Numbered from the stretch's first letter, positions 20,643 to 32,714 are shown. The stretch: DNA of 64,000 nt from an uncultured Pseudomonadota bacterium (GCA_903879335.1 CAIRLC010000019.1:1-64000), one strand, 5' to 3'. The notes: generated by a model not told the origin, from the letters alone. Program-made: numbers and translations.

Positions 20643-23561
20643 TCAGCCCGGCAAGGTCTCAAGGAGCCGCTGCGCCTCGCTTTTTTGTGACGGACTGCCC
20701 TCACTGAGGACCTCGTCCAAGATGGCCCGAGCACCGTCCGGATCACCCATATCCAGATAGGCTCGCGCCAAATCCAGTTTGGTGCCCACCTCGGACAGGG
20801 TGACGGGGTCGAGTTCCGGCAAATCAAGATCATTCGTGCGAGAGCGGCTCACGTCATCTTCCATGACAGGTTGTGGGGATTGGGTCGGACGGACATGCAA
20901 GCCAGTGGCCAGCATGTCGGTATTGAACTTGCTGCGGTCGAGCGGCTGGGCCACCGTGTCGTCTTGCAGCGCACGGGCCAAGTCGTCCAGATCGAACTCC
21001 AGCGGCTCGTCACCGAGGTTCAGTTCATCGAGGCGAAGACCGGCCAGTGAAGCGCCGTGATCCGTCGGTTGCGATGCGCTTGGGGGCAGGACGGGCACCG
21101 TCGCTGTGGGGAAGTTTGAGTCATCGAGCGGATCGCCAAGCACAATCTCATCAACGCTCGATGACGCACCGATCGAATCGAGTTCAGGCATCGCCAAGGT
21201 CGCCGATTGCGAGGCATCGAGTGGCGGCGATGTCTCCGGCCACAAGTTGGCGAGCAGGCGTGTGGCTTCCTCTAAGAGAGCCTCGGCCGATTCCCCGCCC
21301 GACTCAACCGCAGGCGTTTCGGCCAATTGCGGCATGCGGCGGGTATAACCATCATCCGCCGATAAATCCGGCATCAAACGCGTGGACTCATCGGCCTCGG
21401 GGGCCGAGGCGAAGTCATTCACGTGCTCAGGCTCAGCCGGTAGGGCATCCAATAGGGTGTCGGGGAAGCCGAGATCCTCAAGTTCAAGCTCTGCGGTCGA
21501 ATCGCCTGCTGACGTTGGCACAGTGGCCGTGGCGGGCGCCAAGGAGGGCGGCAAGGTGTGGGCCGTCGATGGATCCAGGGTCGCGGACAAATCGAGCAGA
21601 TCTTTCTCGAGATCCAAATGAAAATCGCTCGGCCACCCTGAGCCTTGGGGTTCGACCGGCGCGACCGTGTCGCCGCCGGCGATTTCCAAGTCCAACCCAG
21701 CCGTCGCCGCATCCGCGCCGAGGTCAAAATCGATACCGGATGGCGTGCCGATCGTGCCCTTGAACAAGGCGTCATCCGGTGCGATCTGTCGACCCATCAC
21801 CGCCACGCGATCCCAATCGGCAGCGCCGATCGCATGGCGATCTAAGGCGTTGGCCGCACCGAGGAAAGCCGCGCTGTCGCCCGCGACGAAATGCACTTCC
21901 AGCAACTTGAGCTTCAGATCCGAGCGGCCAGGTTCCAACTCAATGGCGAGCCGCAAAATGTCAGCCGCTTGGGCGTACAGACCGTAGGCGATGTGGAAAT
22001 CGGCCTCGGCCAACGGATCGATATGATGCAGCGTAATCGACGACTCAGCGCCCAGTCGGCTGTCGAGCGGTGGACTACCCGGGGTCGCGGAATGCGGGAT
22101 CGCTTGTGTGGTCAGAGAATTGAATGCAGGCGGTTGGAACTCACCAGACTCATCGTCGGACTCCGTCACATCGATGTGGTGACGTTTATCCGCTTCAGCC
22201 CGCGGCGTGGCCGAGAGCAGTGGATGGGTGACGTTCGGATCACCATCGAGCGTGAAGCGCGACCCAAACTCAGTCGCCGGAGCGGAAGCCACCTCGCTGC
22301 TGTGACTCTGCTCGCGTCTTGCCCGCAACTTAAGGCCGACTAAGACCAGTACCAGCACGCCAAGTAAGCCTGCAACCAAGGTCGTGGCGTTGTCGAGCAG
22401 CACGTCCAAGATGCCGGGCTCGGCCGCGGGTAACGGCGGTGTCGCCGTCATCTTGCGTGGCGGGACCGACGCGACCGGAACCGCCGCCTTGGGCTCGGCG
22501 GCCGGGGTGGATGCGGGAGGCGGAGGCGCGACCGCAACAGGCGCTTCGGTTGGATTCGGCGCCGTGGCCGGCGCCGTGGCCGGCGCTGGGGTTTTCTTTG
22601 CCAACTCGGCTTGTAAGCGCGCCAACTCGGTGTTCTTCAACTCGATCAGGAGACGCATTTTCGCGACGTCACTGCTCTCAGCGCCGCCCGCTGAGCCGGT
22701 TTCAGGTGCAGATTCCCTTGTTTTCGGCAGTGTCTTCGGCACCACCAAGCGTAAGTGCGCTTCGTGATGATCGCCCTTCCACGAGCCGACCTGACGGTGT
22801 ACTTCGGCCGTCGCTTCATCGACACCGAGTTGCGCCCACGTGCTCTTCGGCGGCACCCGCAGGATGGCGCCACGACGAAGCCGATTGATGTTGCCATCAA
22901 AGGCATTCGGGTTCGCTCGGAAGGTGGCGATTAAGGCGCGATTCACGTCGGCCGCTGCCGAGTAACCTTGGGAGCGGACCACGGAGGACAGCGTCTCACC
23001 CGCCATCACTTGGTGTTCGACCGCATGCTCGGCGCCGCTGGGTCGATCGGCGGCCGCGGCTGCCGCCGCACCCGTTCGGTCGATCGATCCGGCTGGGCCT
23101 GTACTGACACCGGTCGCGGGCGCCACAACCGCCTCAGGCGCACTGCGCTTTGCCTCAAAGACCGGTGGGTCCAATAATAGGGTGTATTCACGTACCAAAT
23201 GGCCACGTGGCCAATCGATGGCAACCAGAAACGTCAAGAAAGGCTCGGTCGCCGGCTGCGCAGAATGGACCTCGACTTGAGGCTCGCCCATGGCATTCCG
23301 GGAGACCTTGAAGACGAGAGAATTGAGGTAGGCCGGCCGCTCGAGCCCCTGACGCTCAAAAACGTCTCGTGGCGCGAGGGTCACGGAGAGATCTTTCAGA
23401 TCGTCCGCATTGGCCACCAGCATATCGATGCTCGCGTTCAACGGTTGGTTGAGCGCGGACAGGACATGAGCCTCGCCAAGGCCCAAAGCACCGGCAACGG
23501 CGGGCACCAGCGCGACCAGAGCTCCGGCCAGACGCAATTTAACGAGCATCGGACACCCCAC
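20643..23561 (-). CDS. fimV: FimV/HubP family polar/pilus assembly protein
   Basis: N-terminal LGEAHVLSALNQPLNASIDM, LysM-like segment, TM, acidic C-terminal half with TPR-like DLARAYLDMGDPDGARAILDEVLSEG; adjacent to truA. Confidence 0.92.
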   Translation of the reverse strand: MGCPMLVKLRLAGALVALVPAVAGALGLGEAHVLSALNQPLNASIDMLVANADDLKDLSVTLAPRDVFERQGLERPAYLNSLVFKVSRNAMGEPQVEVHSAQPATEPFLTFLVAIDWPRGHLVREYTLLLDPPVFEAKRSAPEAVVAPATGVSTGPAGSIDRTGAAAAAAADRPSGAEHAVEHQVMAGETLSSVVRSQGYSAAADVNRALIATFRANPNAFDGNINRLRRGAILRVPPKSTWAQLGVDEATAEVHRQVGSWKGDHHEAHLRLVVPKTLPKTRESAPETGSAGGAESSDVAKMRLLIELKNTELARLQAELAKKTPAPATAPATAPNPTEAPVAVAPPPPASTPAAEPKAAVPVASVPPRKMTATPPLPAAEPGILDVLLDNATTLVAGLLGVLVLVLVGLKLRARREQSHSSEVASAPATEFGSRFTLDGDPNVTHPLLSATPRAEADKRHHIDVTESDDESGEFQPPAFNSLTTQAIPHSATPGSPPLDSRLGAESSITLHHIDPLAEADFHIAYGLYAQAADILRLAIELEPGRSDLKLKLLEVHFVAGDSAAFLGAANALDRHAIGAADWDRVAVMGRQIAPDDALFKGTIGTPSGIDFDLGADAATAGLDLEIAGGDTVAPVEPQGSGWPSDFHLDLEKDLLDLSATLDPSTAHTLPPSLAPATATVPTSAGDSTAELELEDLGFPDTLLDALPAEPEHVNDFASAPEADESTRLMPDLSADDGYTRRMPQLAETPAVESGGESAEALLEEATRLLANLWPETSPPLDASQSATLAMPELDSIGASSSVDEIVLGDPLDDSNFPTATVPVLPPSASQPTDHGASLAGLRLDELNLGDEPLEFDLDDLARALQDDTVAQPLDRSKFNTDMLATGLHVRPTQSPQPVMEDDVSRSRTNDLDLPELDPVTLSEVGTKLDLARAYLDMGDPDGARAILDEVLSEGSPSQKSEAQRLLETLPG

Positions 23562-23780
23562 GCCGCCGGCGCTGCATACCCCACCCGCAGCGGGTGCCGA
23601 TATGAGTTCGGAAACGCTTCGCAGACATTAATCCAACCTGCTGATTGCTATGAATCGTCATCAGCCTGCCATTTAACGGAATATAGCCTAGTGGAGCGAC
23701 GAGCATCAAAACAACGAGTCCATCACGGAGTGACCGGGCGGCACACTACCGCACTCTCCACACTGTCAAGAGGACGCACG

Positions 23781-24962
23781 TCACAGGCGGGCCACAAAGG
23801 AGGGCCAAAAACTGAGCAGCAGCGCCGCCAAGGCAAAACCCGCGCCGCCCAGAAACGCAGCCGGGGGGCCGACCTGCTGATAAAGGTAGCCGGCGATTAG
23901 GCTGCCGACGATCCCTCCGGCCCCCGAACCTGCGGCGGCCAAGAGCGCCTGTGCGCGACCTGAAGCACCCACGCCGGCAAAGCGGGCGGCCAGCATCACG
24001 CTCGCCGCCTGGAACAGACCAAAACAGGCGGCATGGGTGACCTGCGCCACCGCATTCCAGAACACGGACGCCGGCAGCGCTGCCACAACGCCCCAGCGCA
24101 GCACCGACAGGGCCAGCGAAACGACCAGCAGTCGTCCGATCGAGACCCGTTTCAGAATTTGCGGCGAGAGCCAGAACAGCACGATCTCGCAGAACACCCC
24201 GAGCGCCCAGTAGACGCTGATCAACTGCTCGCTGTAGCCGTAGTGGCGCAGAAAGATGGTGTAAAAGCCATTAAAAGCGCCAAATCCGGCGATCTGCAAG
24301 AACGCGATCAACAGCAAAATTCGCGTGGGACCGTCTGCCAACGCCGTCAAAAAACCCTCACGGACTGCCGAGCGTGGTACGGCGTGACTGTGGACGGTGG
24401 GCAAAAAGAGGAACACCGCGACCGCCAACAGGTGGCCCGCGATCAACGCGACCGGAATCACCCTGTCACCGAGATGACCGATGAGTGCGCCAACACCGAG
24501 CACCATCACGACAAACCCGATCGAGCCCCACAGACGCAAGCGGCCGTAATGCGCGCGATCAGCACCCAATCGCTCAAGGACAACCGCATCGTAGGCCGGC
24601 AAGATCGCGGTGAACGTAAGGCTGTATAAGGCAATGGAAACGCCGATCGTCCAAGGCGTGCGCGCCAGCCCCGCCCAAACGGCCGTCAGGCAAGCCAGTA
24701 GCGCGCCAATCACCAACACCCGCTTCGGTTGCGTCGCTCGATCCAATAACCAACCACCGACCAACGGTGAAACGACCCGGACGGTATTAAAGACGGCGAG
24801 CACCACACCAATGGCTGTCGCCGCGAGCCCCAACCGGCTCAGATGAGCCGACCAATACGGCATAAAAACGCCGAAGGCCATGTAATAGGTGAGATAACCG
24901 GCCGCAAAGACGGTCTCGCCGCGTCGGATCACAAGTGCGCCTGGATCACCGGTGTGCTGCAA
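23781..24962 (-). CDS. MFS transporter, HcaT/LacY-like
   Basis: 12-TM pattern; [31 protein letters not shown]. Confidence 0.85.
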   Translation of the reverse strand: MQHTGDPGALVIRRGETVFAAGYLTYYMAFGVFMPYWSAHLSRLGLAATAIGVVLAVFNTVRVVSPLVGGWLLDRATQPKRVLVIGALLACLTAVWAGLARTPWTIGVSIALYSLTFTAILPAYDAVVLERLGADRAHYGRLRLWGSIGFVVMVLGVGALIGHLGDRVIPVALIAGHLLAVAVFLFLPTVHSHAVPRSAVREGFLTALADGPTRILLLIAFLQIAGFGAFNGFYTIFLRHYGYSEQLISVYWALGVFCEIVLFWLSPQILKRVSIGRLLVVSLALSVLRWGVVAALPASVFWNAVAQVTHAACFGLFQAASVMLAARFAGVGASGRAQALLAAAGSGAGGIVGSLIAGYLYQQVGPPAAFLGGAGFALAALLLSFWPSFVARL

Positions 24963-26026
24963 CTCACGTCAGCGTTCTGACCGCGATGCCGCAAGTAATG
25001 GTCTATCAGGACTAAAGCCAGCATCGCCTCGGCGATCGGCGTAGCCCGCAGCCCGACGCAGGGGTCATGCCGACCCGTGGTGATCACGTCGACCCGTTCA
25101 CCGGCCACGTTGATGGTATCGCCAGGGACTTGAATGCTGGAGGTGGGCTTCAGCGCAATGGATACCCGAATATCCTGGCCTGAGGAGATCCCGCCCAAAA
25201 TGCCGCCGGCATGGTTCGAGGCAAACCCTTGCGGCGTCATCAGATCGCGCCCCTCGCTGCCCTTTTGCCGGGCTACGGCAAAGCCGTCCCCAATCTCGAC
25301 GCCTTTGACCGCATTGATGCCCATCATGGCGTGAGCAATATCCGCATCGAGACGATCGAAGACCGGCTCGCCGAGCCCAACCGGGACGCCACGGGCGATC
25401 ACGGTCAAGCGCGCACCCACGGACTCGCCTTCACCGCGAATCTTCCACAGATAGTCCTCAAGCTCAGTCAATCGCGACGGGTCCGGGCAGAAGAAGGGGT
25501 TGTCGTAGGCCGACATCGGATCGACCGGGTCCAGCGTGAAGGGGCCGATCTCGGTCAAATAGCCATGGATCTCAACGCCAAGCCGAGTCGCGAGATATTT
25601 ACGCGCAATGGCCCCTGCCGCCACCCGCATGACCGTCTCGCGCGCTGAAGACCGGCCACCGCCGCGATAGTCGCGAAAGCCATATTTATGTTCGTAGGTG
25701 TAGTCGGCGTGGCCCGGACGAAAACGATCTTTGATTTTCTCGTAATCGCGTGACCGTTGATCCGTGTTCTCGACCAACAGGCCGATCGGCGTACCCGTGG
25801 TCCGACCCTCAAAGACACCGGACAGAATTTTGACCTGATCCGGCTCCTTGCGCTGGCTCGTGTGATGCGAGGTGCCGGAGCGGCGTCGCTCGACATCCGT
25901 CATCAGCTCAGCTTCGGTGATCTCTAGACCCGGCGGACAGCCATCGATGATGGCACCGAGTGCAGGGCCGTGGCTTTCGCCAAAGGTCGTGACCGTGAAA
26001 AGTCGTCCGATCGTATTGCCCGACAT
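24929..26026 (-). CDS. aroC: Chorismate synthase
   Basis: [68 protein letters not shown]. Confidence 0.98.
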   Translation of the reverse strand: MSGNTIGRLFTVTTFGESHGPALGAIIDGCPPGLEITEAELMTDVERRRSGTSHHTSQRKEPDQVKILSGVFEGRTTGTPIGLLVENTDQRSRDYEKIKDRFRPGHADYTYEHKYGFRDYRGGGRSSARETVMRVAAGAIARKYLATRLGVEIHGYLTEIGPFTLDPVDPMSAYDNPFFCPDPSRLTELEDYLWKIRGEGESVGARLTVIARGVPVGLGEPVFDRLDADIAHAMMGINAVKGVEIGDGFAVARQKGSEGRDLMTPQGFASNHAGGILGGISSGQDIRVSIALKPTSSIQVPGDTINVAGERVDVITTGRHDPCVGLRATPIAEAMLALVLIDHYLRHRGQNADVSCSTPVIQAHL

Positions 26027-26028
26027 CC

Positions 26029-26907
26029 CTACTCCATCCTCAGCAAGAAGACACCGCCGCCACCGTGCTCAAAGTCGAGCCACAAAAACGGCATATCTGG
26101 CCACGCGCGCGCAACCGCCTCGTCGGTGTTGCCGACCTCAACCACCAAGATGCCACCCGGGGCCAGCCATTCGTGCATACCCGCTAATATGCGGCGCACA
26201 TGATCAAGCCCATCCGGGCCCGAATCCAGCCCGAGCGCGGGCTCGTGGTGATACTCCGCCGGCAACGCCTCGACATCAGCCGTCGGCACATAGGGCGGGT
26301 TGGATACGATGATATCGTAGCGTCCCGCAGGCAGCCCGTCGTAGACGTCCGCCAACATGGGCCGCACGCGTTCCTCGAGACCATGTTGCGCGATGTTGTC
26401 GCGCGCCACGTCCAAAGCCCCGGGCGAAATGTCAGCCGCATCGACCGTCGCGGCCGGGAAGGCGTGGGCGCAGGCGATCGCAATACAGCCCGAGCCGGTG
26501 CCGATATCAACGATGCGCCGAACCCGGTCGGCCGCGATAAACGGTGCAAAACGAGCCGCAATCAGTTCAGCAATCGCTGAGCGCGGCACAAGGACCCGCG
26601 AGTCGACGCGCATCTCGTGGCCGGCAAACCAGGTGACGCCCGTCAGGTAGGCCGAGGGGACCCGCTCGTCAATGCGACGCTGCACCAGTCGGCGTAGCGC
26701 ACGTCGCTGGCTCAGGTCTAGCGTCACCTCATAGGCCGCCGGCGCCTCTTCGTGTCGCAAGCCACACACATGGAAAACCAGCGCCGCAGCCTCGTCATAG
26801 GGATTATCGGTGCCGTGACCATAGGCTAACTCCGCCCGGGCAAGACGTCGGGCGGTGTGGGCAATCGCGTCGCCCACGCGGGCAGGAGCCAATCGAGGTG
26901 CAGTCAT
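26029..26907 (-). CDS. prmB: Ribosomal protein uL3 glutamine methyltransferase
   Basis: [45 protein letters not shown]. Confidence 0.92.
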   Translation of the reverse strand: MTAPRLAPARVGDAIAHTARRLARAELAYGHGTDNPYDEAAALVFHVCGLRHEEAPAAYEVTLDLSQRRALRRLVQRRIDERVPSAYLTGVTWFAGHEMRVDSRVLVPRSAIAELIAARFAPFIAADRVRRIVDIGTGSGCIAIACAHAFPAATVDAADISPGALDVARDNIAQHGLEERVRPMLADVYDGLPAGRYDIIVSNPPYVPTADVEALPAEYHHEPALGLDSGPDGLDHVRRILAGMHEWLAPGGILVVEVGNTDEAVARAWPDMPFLWLDFEHGGGGVFLLRME

Positions 26908-26959
26908 GCCGATAGTCTAAAGCAACCGAACCCCGCGCAAGTCATGGGATAATCACAGA

Positions 26960-27592
26960 ATGATTCCAAAAACCGCCAGCCTCACCCGGTCGCTCCATTC
27001 CATCGCCCTGCTACTCATGGCCGTGGCACTCCTTGGCTGCGGCCGGACGCCGGAACCACCGGCCGTCGCGACCGTATTGCCAAGCCCGCGCGACCTCCCG
27101 GATTTCGTCCTCCACGGTGGCCATGGTTCATTCGCCAAGGCCCAACTTCGCGGACATCCAACGTTGGTGTTTTTTGGCTTCACCCATTGCCCAGAACTCT
27201 GCCCGACCACCCTCACGACGCTCGCTAGCGCGCAGCGCTTGTTGAGCGACCTCCCCGCCAGCGAACAGCCGCAGATCTTGTTTATCTCGGTCGACCCCAA
27301 ACGCGATAGCCCAAGCGAATTAGCCGCCTACGCCGCGCATTTCGGCGAGATGGTGGATGCCGTGAGCGGCGACACCGCAAACCTCGATCGCGTCACCGCA
27401 GCGTTCGGGGCGTACTACACCGTTCCCGCTGATGCCGACCCGACACAGGGCTACGCCGTGGAGCATGCCGCGCAGGTTTACCTACTGGATCGCGATGGAC
27501 GCTACATCGCGGTTTTCTCGCCGCCCCATGCGGCGGCCGTGATCGCGGCTGACATCCGCCGCATCTGGACCCTCAGCGGAGCTCGCCCATGA
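26960..27592 (+). CDS. SCO1/SenC-family lipoprotein
   Basis: Lipobox LLGC; FFGFTHCPELCPTTLTTLASA CxxxC motif; ISVDPKRD. Confidence 0.93.
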   Translation: MIPKTASLTRSLHSIALLLMAVALLGCGRTPEPPAVATVLPSPRDLPDFVLHGGHGSFAKAQLRGHPTLVFFGFTHCPELCPTTLTTLASAQRLLSDLPASEQPQILFISVDPKRDSPSELAAYAAHFGEMVDAVSGDTANLDRVTAAFGAYYTVPADADPTQGYAVEHAAQVYLLDRDGRYIAVFSPPHAAAVIAADIRRIWTLSGARP

Positions 27593-28455
27593 CGATCGGC
27601 AATCACCTGTTTGTACTGCTGCAGCATCTACTGCCCAAGCGTCTGATCACCGCGCTCATTTATCGCATCGCGCGCATCGAGTCGCCAGGCTTCAAAAACG
27701 CACTGATTCGCCATTTCGTGCGACTGTATTCGGTCTATACCGCCGAAGCGGTCGTGCCGGCTGGCGGCTACCGGTCCTTCAACGACTTCTTCACGCGAGC
27801 GCTCAAGCCCGGCGCACGCATCGTCGACATTGCCCCCTTCGCCATCGCAAGCCCGTGTGACGGCACGGTTGCGGAGCGTGGTGAACTGGATGCGGATCAA
27901 GTGCTGCAAGCACAACTCACGGCCAAACGTCGCACGTACAGCCTCGGGGCTTTCCTCGGTGAGATCGACCGCGCAGCGCCGTACATTGGCGGGCATTTCG
28001 CGACGATTTATCTCGCCCCCTACAACTACCATCGCGTCCACGTGCCGCTGGAAGGCACGCTCGTCGGACTGCATTACGAGCCGGGACTCTTATATAGCGT
28101 CAACATGACGACCGCGGCGCTCGTGGACGCGTTGTACGTCAAAAACGAACGTCTGGTGTGCCACTTTGTGGGACCCAGCGGACCTTACGCGCTGGTGTTC
28201 GTCGGCGCGCTGAATGTCGGCTCAGTCAGCTTGACCGGCATCGGCGAAGTGCTGCCGCGTGCAGACCGACGTCCCGGCCCGCTCCCCCTACCTGAACGGC
28301 GGGATTACGGTCGTGGCGACGAGTTGGGCTGGTTCAATATGGGCTCCACAGTGGTGCTGATCTTTCCACCGAAGAGCTTGGAGTTTGTTGATCATTTCAT
28401 CGGCGGCAGTATCGTGCAGATGGGTGAACGCATCGCCATGCGCCATCACTCATGA
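27589..28455 (+). CDS. psd: Phosphatidylserine decarboxylase
   Basis: YRSFNDFFTRALKPGAR, SPCDGTV, YNYHRVHVPL, C-terminal MGST processing site. Confidence 0.97.
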   Translation: MTIGNHLFVLLQHLLPKRLITALIYRIARIESPGFKNALIRHFVRLYSVYTAEAVVPAGGYRSFNDFFTRALKPGARIVDIAPFAIASPCDGTVAERGELDADQVLQAQLTAKRRTYSLGAFLGEIDRAAPYIGGHFATIYLAPYNYHRVHVPLEGTLVGLHYEPGLLYSVNMTTAALVDALYVKNERLVCHFVGPSGPYALVFVGALNVGSVSLTGIGEVLPRADRRPGPLPLPERRDYGRGDELGWFNMGSTVVLIFPPKSLEFVDHFIGGSIVQMGERIAMRHHS

Positions 28456-29390
28456 TGCGCGAACGACTCGTTGCACGGGCTCAACTGTTGGCGCACTGCC
28501 GACGGTTTTTTGCACACCGTAACGTGTTGGAAGTCGAAACGCCGCTGCTCTCGCAAGCGGCCGTCACCGACCCGCATCTGGATTCATTGCAGACGCGCAT
28601 TGCGGGCCACGCACCGACGTTTTATTTACAAACCTCGCCCGAGCACGCGATGAAGCGACTCCTCGCGGCCGGCGTCGGCGATTGTTATCAGATCTGTAAA
28701 GTCTTCCGTGACGGCGAAACCGGGCGCAATCACAACCCTGAATTCACGATGTTGGAATGGTATCGACTTGGTTTCGATCAATATCAACTGATGGATGAAG
28801 TTGAGGCCTTACTCACCACAGCCTTAGGATCTGCCTACCAGGCACCGGCCGAACGCCTCAGCTATCAGGCCATTTTTGAGCGCTATCTAGCGATAGATCC
28901 CCACCTCTGCCCCGTCGACGCCTTGCGCGCCCTGTGTCGCGACCATGCACAGGCGGACCTACCAAGCGCTGATCGCGACACCTTATTGAACGCCTTGATG
29001 GGCATCGTGATTGGCCCGCAGCTGGGCCACGATCGACTGACCTTTGTGCACGATTTTCCAACGTCCCAAGCGGCGCTTGCCCGCTTGTTACCGGGCAATC
29101 CCCCCGTCGCCGCCCGCTTCGAAGCCTATGCCCGAGGGCTTGAGTTGTGTAACGGCTTTCACGAACTGACCCAGCCTGACGAACAACGGCGACGGTTTGA
29201 GCAAGACCTGGCCCAGCGCGCAGCGCTGGGCTTACCAGCCGTGCCGCTCGATGAGCGGTTGATTGCCGCACTGCAGGTCGGGCTGCCCGACTGCGCCGGG
29301 GTCGCCGTTGGGCTTGACCGGGTGTTGATGGTGGCGATGGGCGCAGAGAGCATTCAGGATGTGTTGGCTTTTGCTGTGACGGAGTGCTGA
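28452..29390 (+). CDS. epmA: EF-P--(R)-beta-lysine ligase
   Basis: LysRS-like class II core without an obvious anticodon-binding domain: NVLEVETPLLSQAAVTDPHLDS, YLQTSPEHAMKRLLAAGVGDCYQICKVFRDGE, ELCNGFHEL. Confidence 0.95.
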   Translation: MMRERLVARAQLLAHCRRFFAHRNVLEVETPLLSQAAVTDPHLDSLQTRIAGHAPTFYLQTSPEHAMKRLLAAGVGDCYQICKVFRDGETGRNHNPEFTMLEWYRLGFDQYQLMDEVEALLTTALGSAYQAPAERLSYQAIFERYLAIDPHLCPVDALRALCRDHAQADLPSADRDTLLNALMGIVIGPQLGHDRLTFVHDFPTSQAALARLLPGNPPVAARFEAYARGLELCNGFHELTQPDEQRRRFEQDLAQRAALGLPAVPLDERLIAALQVGLPDCAGVAVGLDRVLMVAMGAESIQDVLAFAVTEC

Positions 29391-29393
29391 GCG

Positions 29394-29891
29394 ATGAGCG
29401 AATCCTTGCCCCTGCTTGCGGACGATGCCCCAGCGGCTGAGAGACACGCCGTCTTGCTGCAAACCCTCGACGCCCTGCTTCTGGGCGAACGCGACTTGAT
29501 CGCGAATCTCGCCAATGCCTCCGCATTATTGATGGGAGTGCTGCCGCAGCTCAACTGGGCCGGTTTTTATCTGAGCAAAGGGGACGGGCTCGTGGTTGGG
29601 CCCTTTCAGGGCAAACCCGCCTGTGTGCGGATTGCCTTTGGTCGCGGGGTCTGTGGGACGGCCGCGGCTGAACGGCGCACGGTGCTCGTGCCCAATGTCC
29701 ACGCCTTCCCCGGCCATATCGCCTGCGATTCGGCCAGCCAGTCGGAAATTGTGGTGCCGCTGCTGACCGCGGACAGCCGCTTGATCGGCGTGATGGACTT
29801 GGATAGTCCCATTCTGTCGCGCTTCGACTCGGCCGATGCGACGGCGCTTGAGTCGTTCGCAGCCCGCCTCGTGGCGGGCTGCGAGCTCTGA
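29394..29891 (+). CDS. msrC: GAF-domain protein, free methionine-(R)-sulfoxide reductase-like
   Basis: NWAGFYL, GPFQGKPACVRIAFGRGVCGTAA, IACDSASQSEIVVPL with three conserved Cys. Confidence 0.88.
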   Translation: MSESLPLLADDAPAAERHAVLLQTLDALLLGERDLIANLANASALLMGVLPQLNWAGFYLSKGDGLVVGPFQGKPACVRIAFGRGVCGTAAAERRTVLVPNVHAFPGHIACDSASQSEIVVPLLTADSRLIGVMDLDSPILSRFDSADATALESFAARLVAGCEL

Positions 29892-29897
29892 CCCGCC

Positions 29898-30467
29898 TTA
29901 CTTGGCGCGGGAGATGTATTCGCCGTTACGGGTATCCACGCGGATGATTTCGCCTTCGCTGATGAACAGCGGCACGCGAACGACCGCACCCGTCTCGAGC
30001 TTCGCCGGCTTCTGACCGCCTGTCGCGGTGTCGCCGCGTACGCCCGGGTCAGTTTCGACGATCTTGAGTTCCACGTGAGCCGGCGCGGTCACGTTCAGTG
30101 GCTCGCCATTCCACAGCGTCACGATGCACTCGACGCCGTCCTTCAGCCACTGTGCGGAGTCTCCCATGGCGGACTTACCGGCGGTGAATTGCTCAAACGA
30201 GCCGTCCGTCGCCATAAAAGTCCAGAAACTGCCGTCGGTGTACAGATACTGCATGTCCGCATCGACCACGTCGGCGGCATCCACCGAATCACCGCTCTTC
30301 CAAGTCTTTTCCACGACCCGGCCGGTCTTGAGGTTGCGGACCTTGACGCGGTTGAAGGCCTGACCCTTGCCAGGCTTGACCATTTCGTTCTCGACGATCG
30401 AGAACGGATCCCCATCGATCAGGATCTTGAGGCCAGTCTTAAATTCGTTCGTGCTGTACGTGGACAT
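29898..30467 (-). CDS. efp: Elongation factor P
   Basis: [22 protein letters not shown] loop; start MSTYSTNEF at ATG 30467; the upstream extension to 30674 is rejected. Confidence 0.97.
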   Translation of the reverse strand: MSTYSTNEFKTGLKILIDGDPFSIVENEMVKPGKGQAFNRVKVRNLKTGRVVEKTWKSGDSVDAADVVDADMQYLYTDGSFWTFMATDGSFEQFTAGKSAMGDSAQWLKDGVECIVTLWNGEPLNVTAPAHVELKIVETDPGVRGDTATGGQKPAKLETGAVVRVPLFISEGEIIRVDTRNGEYISRAK

Positions 30468-30641
30468 TAAACTCTCCGGAAAGCCGCCGTGCGCGGGGGC
30501 CTTCTGGCCCGCCCAAAGCGCGCTAGTGTAGCCGTCTAAGGCCCAGACAGCCAGACGCGCGGCCGGAACCGCAAACCCCCAAAGTCGCAAAAGTGTTAAC
30601 GGAGTCCGGTCGGACTCCGGCCTAAGTTCTAGCATCAGATC

Positions 30642-32714
30642 ATGGCTGCTGCGCTCGCCCCTCGCCCGACACACCCGCCCAATGCCATTGGGGTCGTCGT
30701 CCTATGCCGTAAACCGGATGCGGCGGATGCGGTCAATCGCCTGCTGCGCCGAGCCGGTATCAGGTCTCAGTGCCTTCACGTCGCGAGCGGTTCCGACCTG
30801 GAGAGCCTGCTGGAGTCCCAGCACCCAGAACTCGTCTTCATCGCGGCCGACGATCGTTTATTCCCCATTGAGTCGATCGCGGGCCTGCGCGCCCGGCGAG
30901 AGCCACCGCCATCGGTGATCGTGCTGCTCGAGGAGTGCACCGACGCCGCCTCAGAATCCGCCCTCGTGGCCGGCGCACAAGACATCGCGAGCCTGCTTGC
31001 TCCGCGTCGGCTGGTTCTGGTCGCACAGCGGGAAATAGCCGCCCAACGCAACACCCGGGCACTCATCGCGAGTGCCGCTGCGAGCGCTGACTATCGACGC
31101 GCCTTGGATGTGCTGCGCGAAGGATCCACCGATGCGATCGCCGAGGTCGTTGAGGGGATCGTGATCGACGCCAACCCGGCTTGGTTGAATATGCTGGGCT
31201 ATACGGAACTTGGCAGCATCGATGGGCTGCCGCTCATGGACTGTTTTGATCCGCTATCCCATGCGGCGCTGAAAGGCGCGCTGAGCGCCTGCCTGCATGG
31301 GCATTGGCCAGCCGAACCACTCCGGTTAAGGGCGCTTCACGCGGATGGGTCAGCACGGCCGATCGACATCGAACTCTCATTAGGTGCGGCCGCCGACGGC
31401 GAGGCGGTCATCACGCTGCGGGTACCGGCCGTTGCCGGCGACGACAGCGGCGATTTGCGCGAGCAACTCGCGCGCGCGATCCGCACCGATCACACCACGG
31501 GGTTTCTCCATCGCGCTCACCTGATCGATACGCTGGTCGAGCGCTGCAGCCAACCGATCACCGGTGGCGTGCGCTACCTCTGCGCCGTGCAAATTGACCA
31601 TCCCGAACAAGTCGCAGACCGCGTCGGGCCCCTGGCGGCCGAAGGCCTCATCGCGATGTTGGCCGATGAGCTTCGCTGCCATCTCACGCCCAATGATTTG
31701 GCGGGTCGCTTCACCGGCTCCAGTTTTATCCTACTGATGGAACGCGGCACGAGCGCAGATCTGGAGCGCTGGGCCGCGCACATCATTGGCGCGGTGCGTG
31801 AGCACGCCTTCGTGGTTGCCGGACGCGAGGTGCGCATATCGCTGACCATCGGACTTGCCCGTGTCATCGGCACTGACACCGATGGCGCGATGACGCGTGC
31901 CATGGAGGCGATACGCCTCAGCCGTAACGAAGGCGGTGATCGACTCATGATTCGCGATCCAGAGCCGAGCGCTGGACTCGCGGATGATCGTCATTGGGCG
32001 CAACGCTTGAAAGCGGCGCTGATGGACAATCGGTTCCGATTGCAACAACAGCCGATCGCCAATCTACACGGTGGGGCCGCTGACTGTTTCGACCTCCTCA
32101 TTCGTCTACAAGGCGAAGATGGTGCAGACATCTTACCGTCTGAGTTCCTTGCTGCGGCCCAACGCAACGATTTGATGCGGGCGCTGGATCGATGGGCACT
32201 CGGTGCTTGCGTCGCCTTAGCGGCGCAACGGTCCGGTAAGGGCTTCTTTGTCCGCATCTCGGCAGACTCGCTCGCTGATCAGACCGTGGTGCCTTGGCTC
32301 AAAACGCAACTTGCAACCGCGGGCGTGGATCCATCACGCATCGTCATCCAGGTGCCGGAGGCCGAGATCGATCGCCATCCGGATGCGGCAGAGATATTGC
32401 GTACTGAGTTGCGCAAGGCCAACATGCGCTTCGCTGTGGAGCACTACGGCTTTGGCCGCGATCCAATCCACCTCGCTGCGCACCTAAAACCAGATTTCGT
32501 CAAGATTGACGGCAAGTTGATGCAAGGTCTCGCACAGCAACATGAACTGCAGGCGTCGGTACGCACGCTAGTCGCCCACGCAAAATCCGCCGGCGCCCGC
32601 ACCATTGCCGAACGGGTCGAGGATGCCAATACCATGGCCGTCCTATTTGCCCTCGGCGTGGAATCCATCCAAGGCCGATTTGTTCAAAAATCAGAGGCCG
32701 TGGTACTCGGCTAA
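30642..32714 (+). CDS. REC-like/PAS/degenerate GGDEF/degenerate EAL protein, FimX-like
   Basis: GGDEF site replaced by FTGSS; EAL signature replaced by LIRLQ; DDFG replaced by [15 protein letters not shown] retained. Confidence 0.8.
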   Translation: MAAALAPRPTHPPNAIGVVVLCRKPDAADAVNRLLRRAGIRSQCLHVASGSDLESLLESQHPELVFIAADDRLFPIESIAGLRARREPPPSVIVLLEECTDAASESALVAGAQDIASLLAPRRLVLVAQREIAAQRNTRALIASAAASADYRRALDVLREGSTDAIAEVVEGIVIDANPAWLNMLGYTELGSIDGLPLMDCFDPLSHAALKGALSACLHGHWPAEPLRLRALHADGSARPIDIELSLGAAADGEAVITLRVPAVAGDDSGDLREQLARAIRTDHTTGFLHRAHLIDTLVERCSQPITGGVRYLCAVQIDHPEQVADRVGPLAAEGLIAMLADELRCHLTPNDLAGRFTGSSFILLMERGTSADLERWAAHIIGAVREHAFVVAGREVRISLTIGLARVIGTDTDGAMTRAMEAIRLSRNEGGDRLMIRDPEPSAGLADDRHWAQRLKAALMDNRFRLQQQPIANLHGGAADCFDLLIRLQGEDGADILPSEFLAAAQRNDLMRALDRWALGACVALAAQRSGKGFFVRISADSLADQTVVPWLKTQLATAGVDPSRIVIQVPEAEIDRHPDAAEILRTELRKANMRFAVEHYGFGRDPIHLAAHLKPDFVKIDGKLMQGLAQQHELQASVRTLVAHAKSAGARTIAERVEDANTMAVLFALGVESIQGRFVQKSEAVVLG

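Noticed and set aside
22540-22600. Tandem repeat GCCGTGGCCGGC in fimV
   Set aside because: Explained by the Pro-Ala-Thr linker codons (PATAPATAP); only about two units
23199-23900. 233-aa plus-strand ORF spanning the fimV-MFS gap
   Set aside because: Mostly antisense to fimV; no domain or clear RBS
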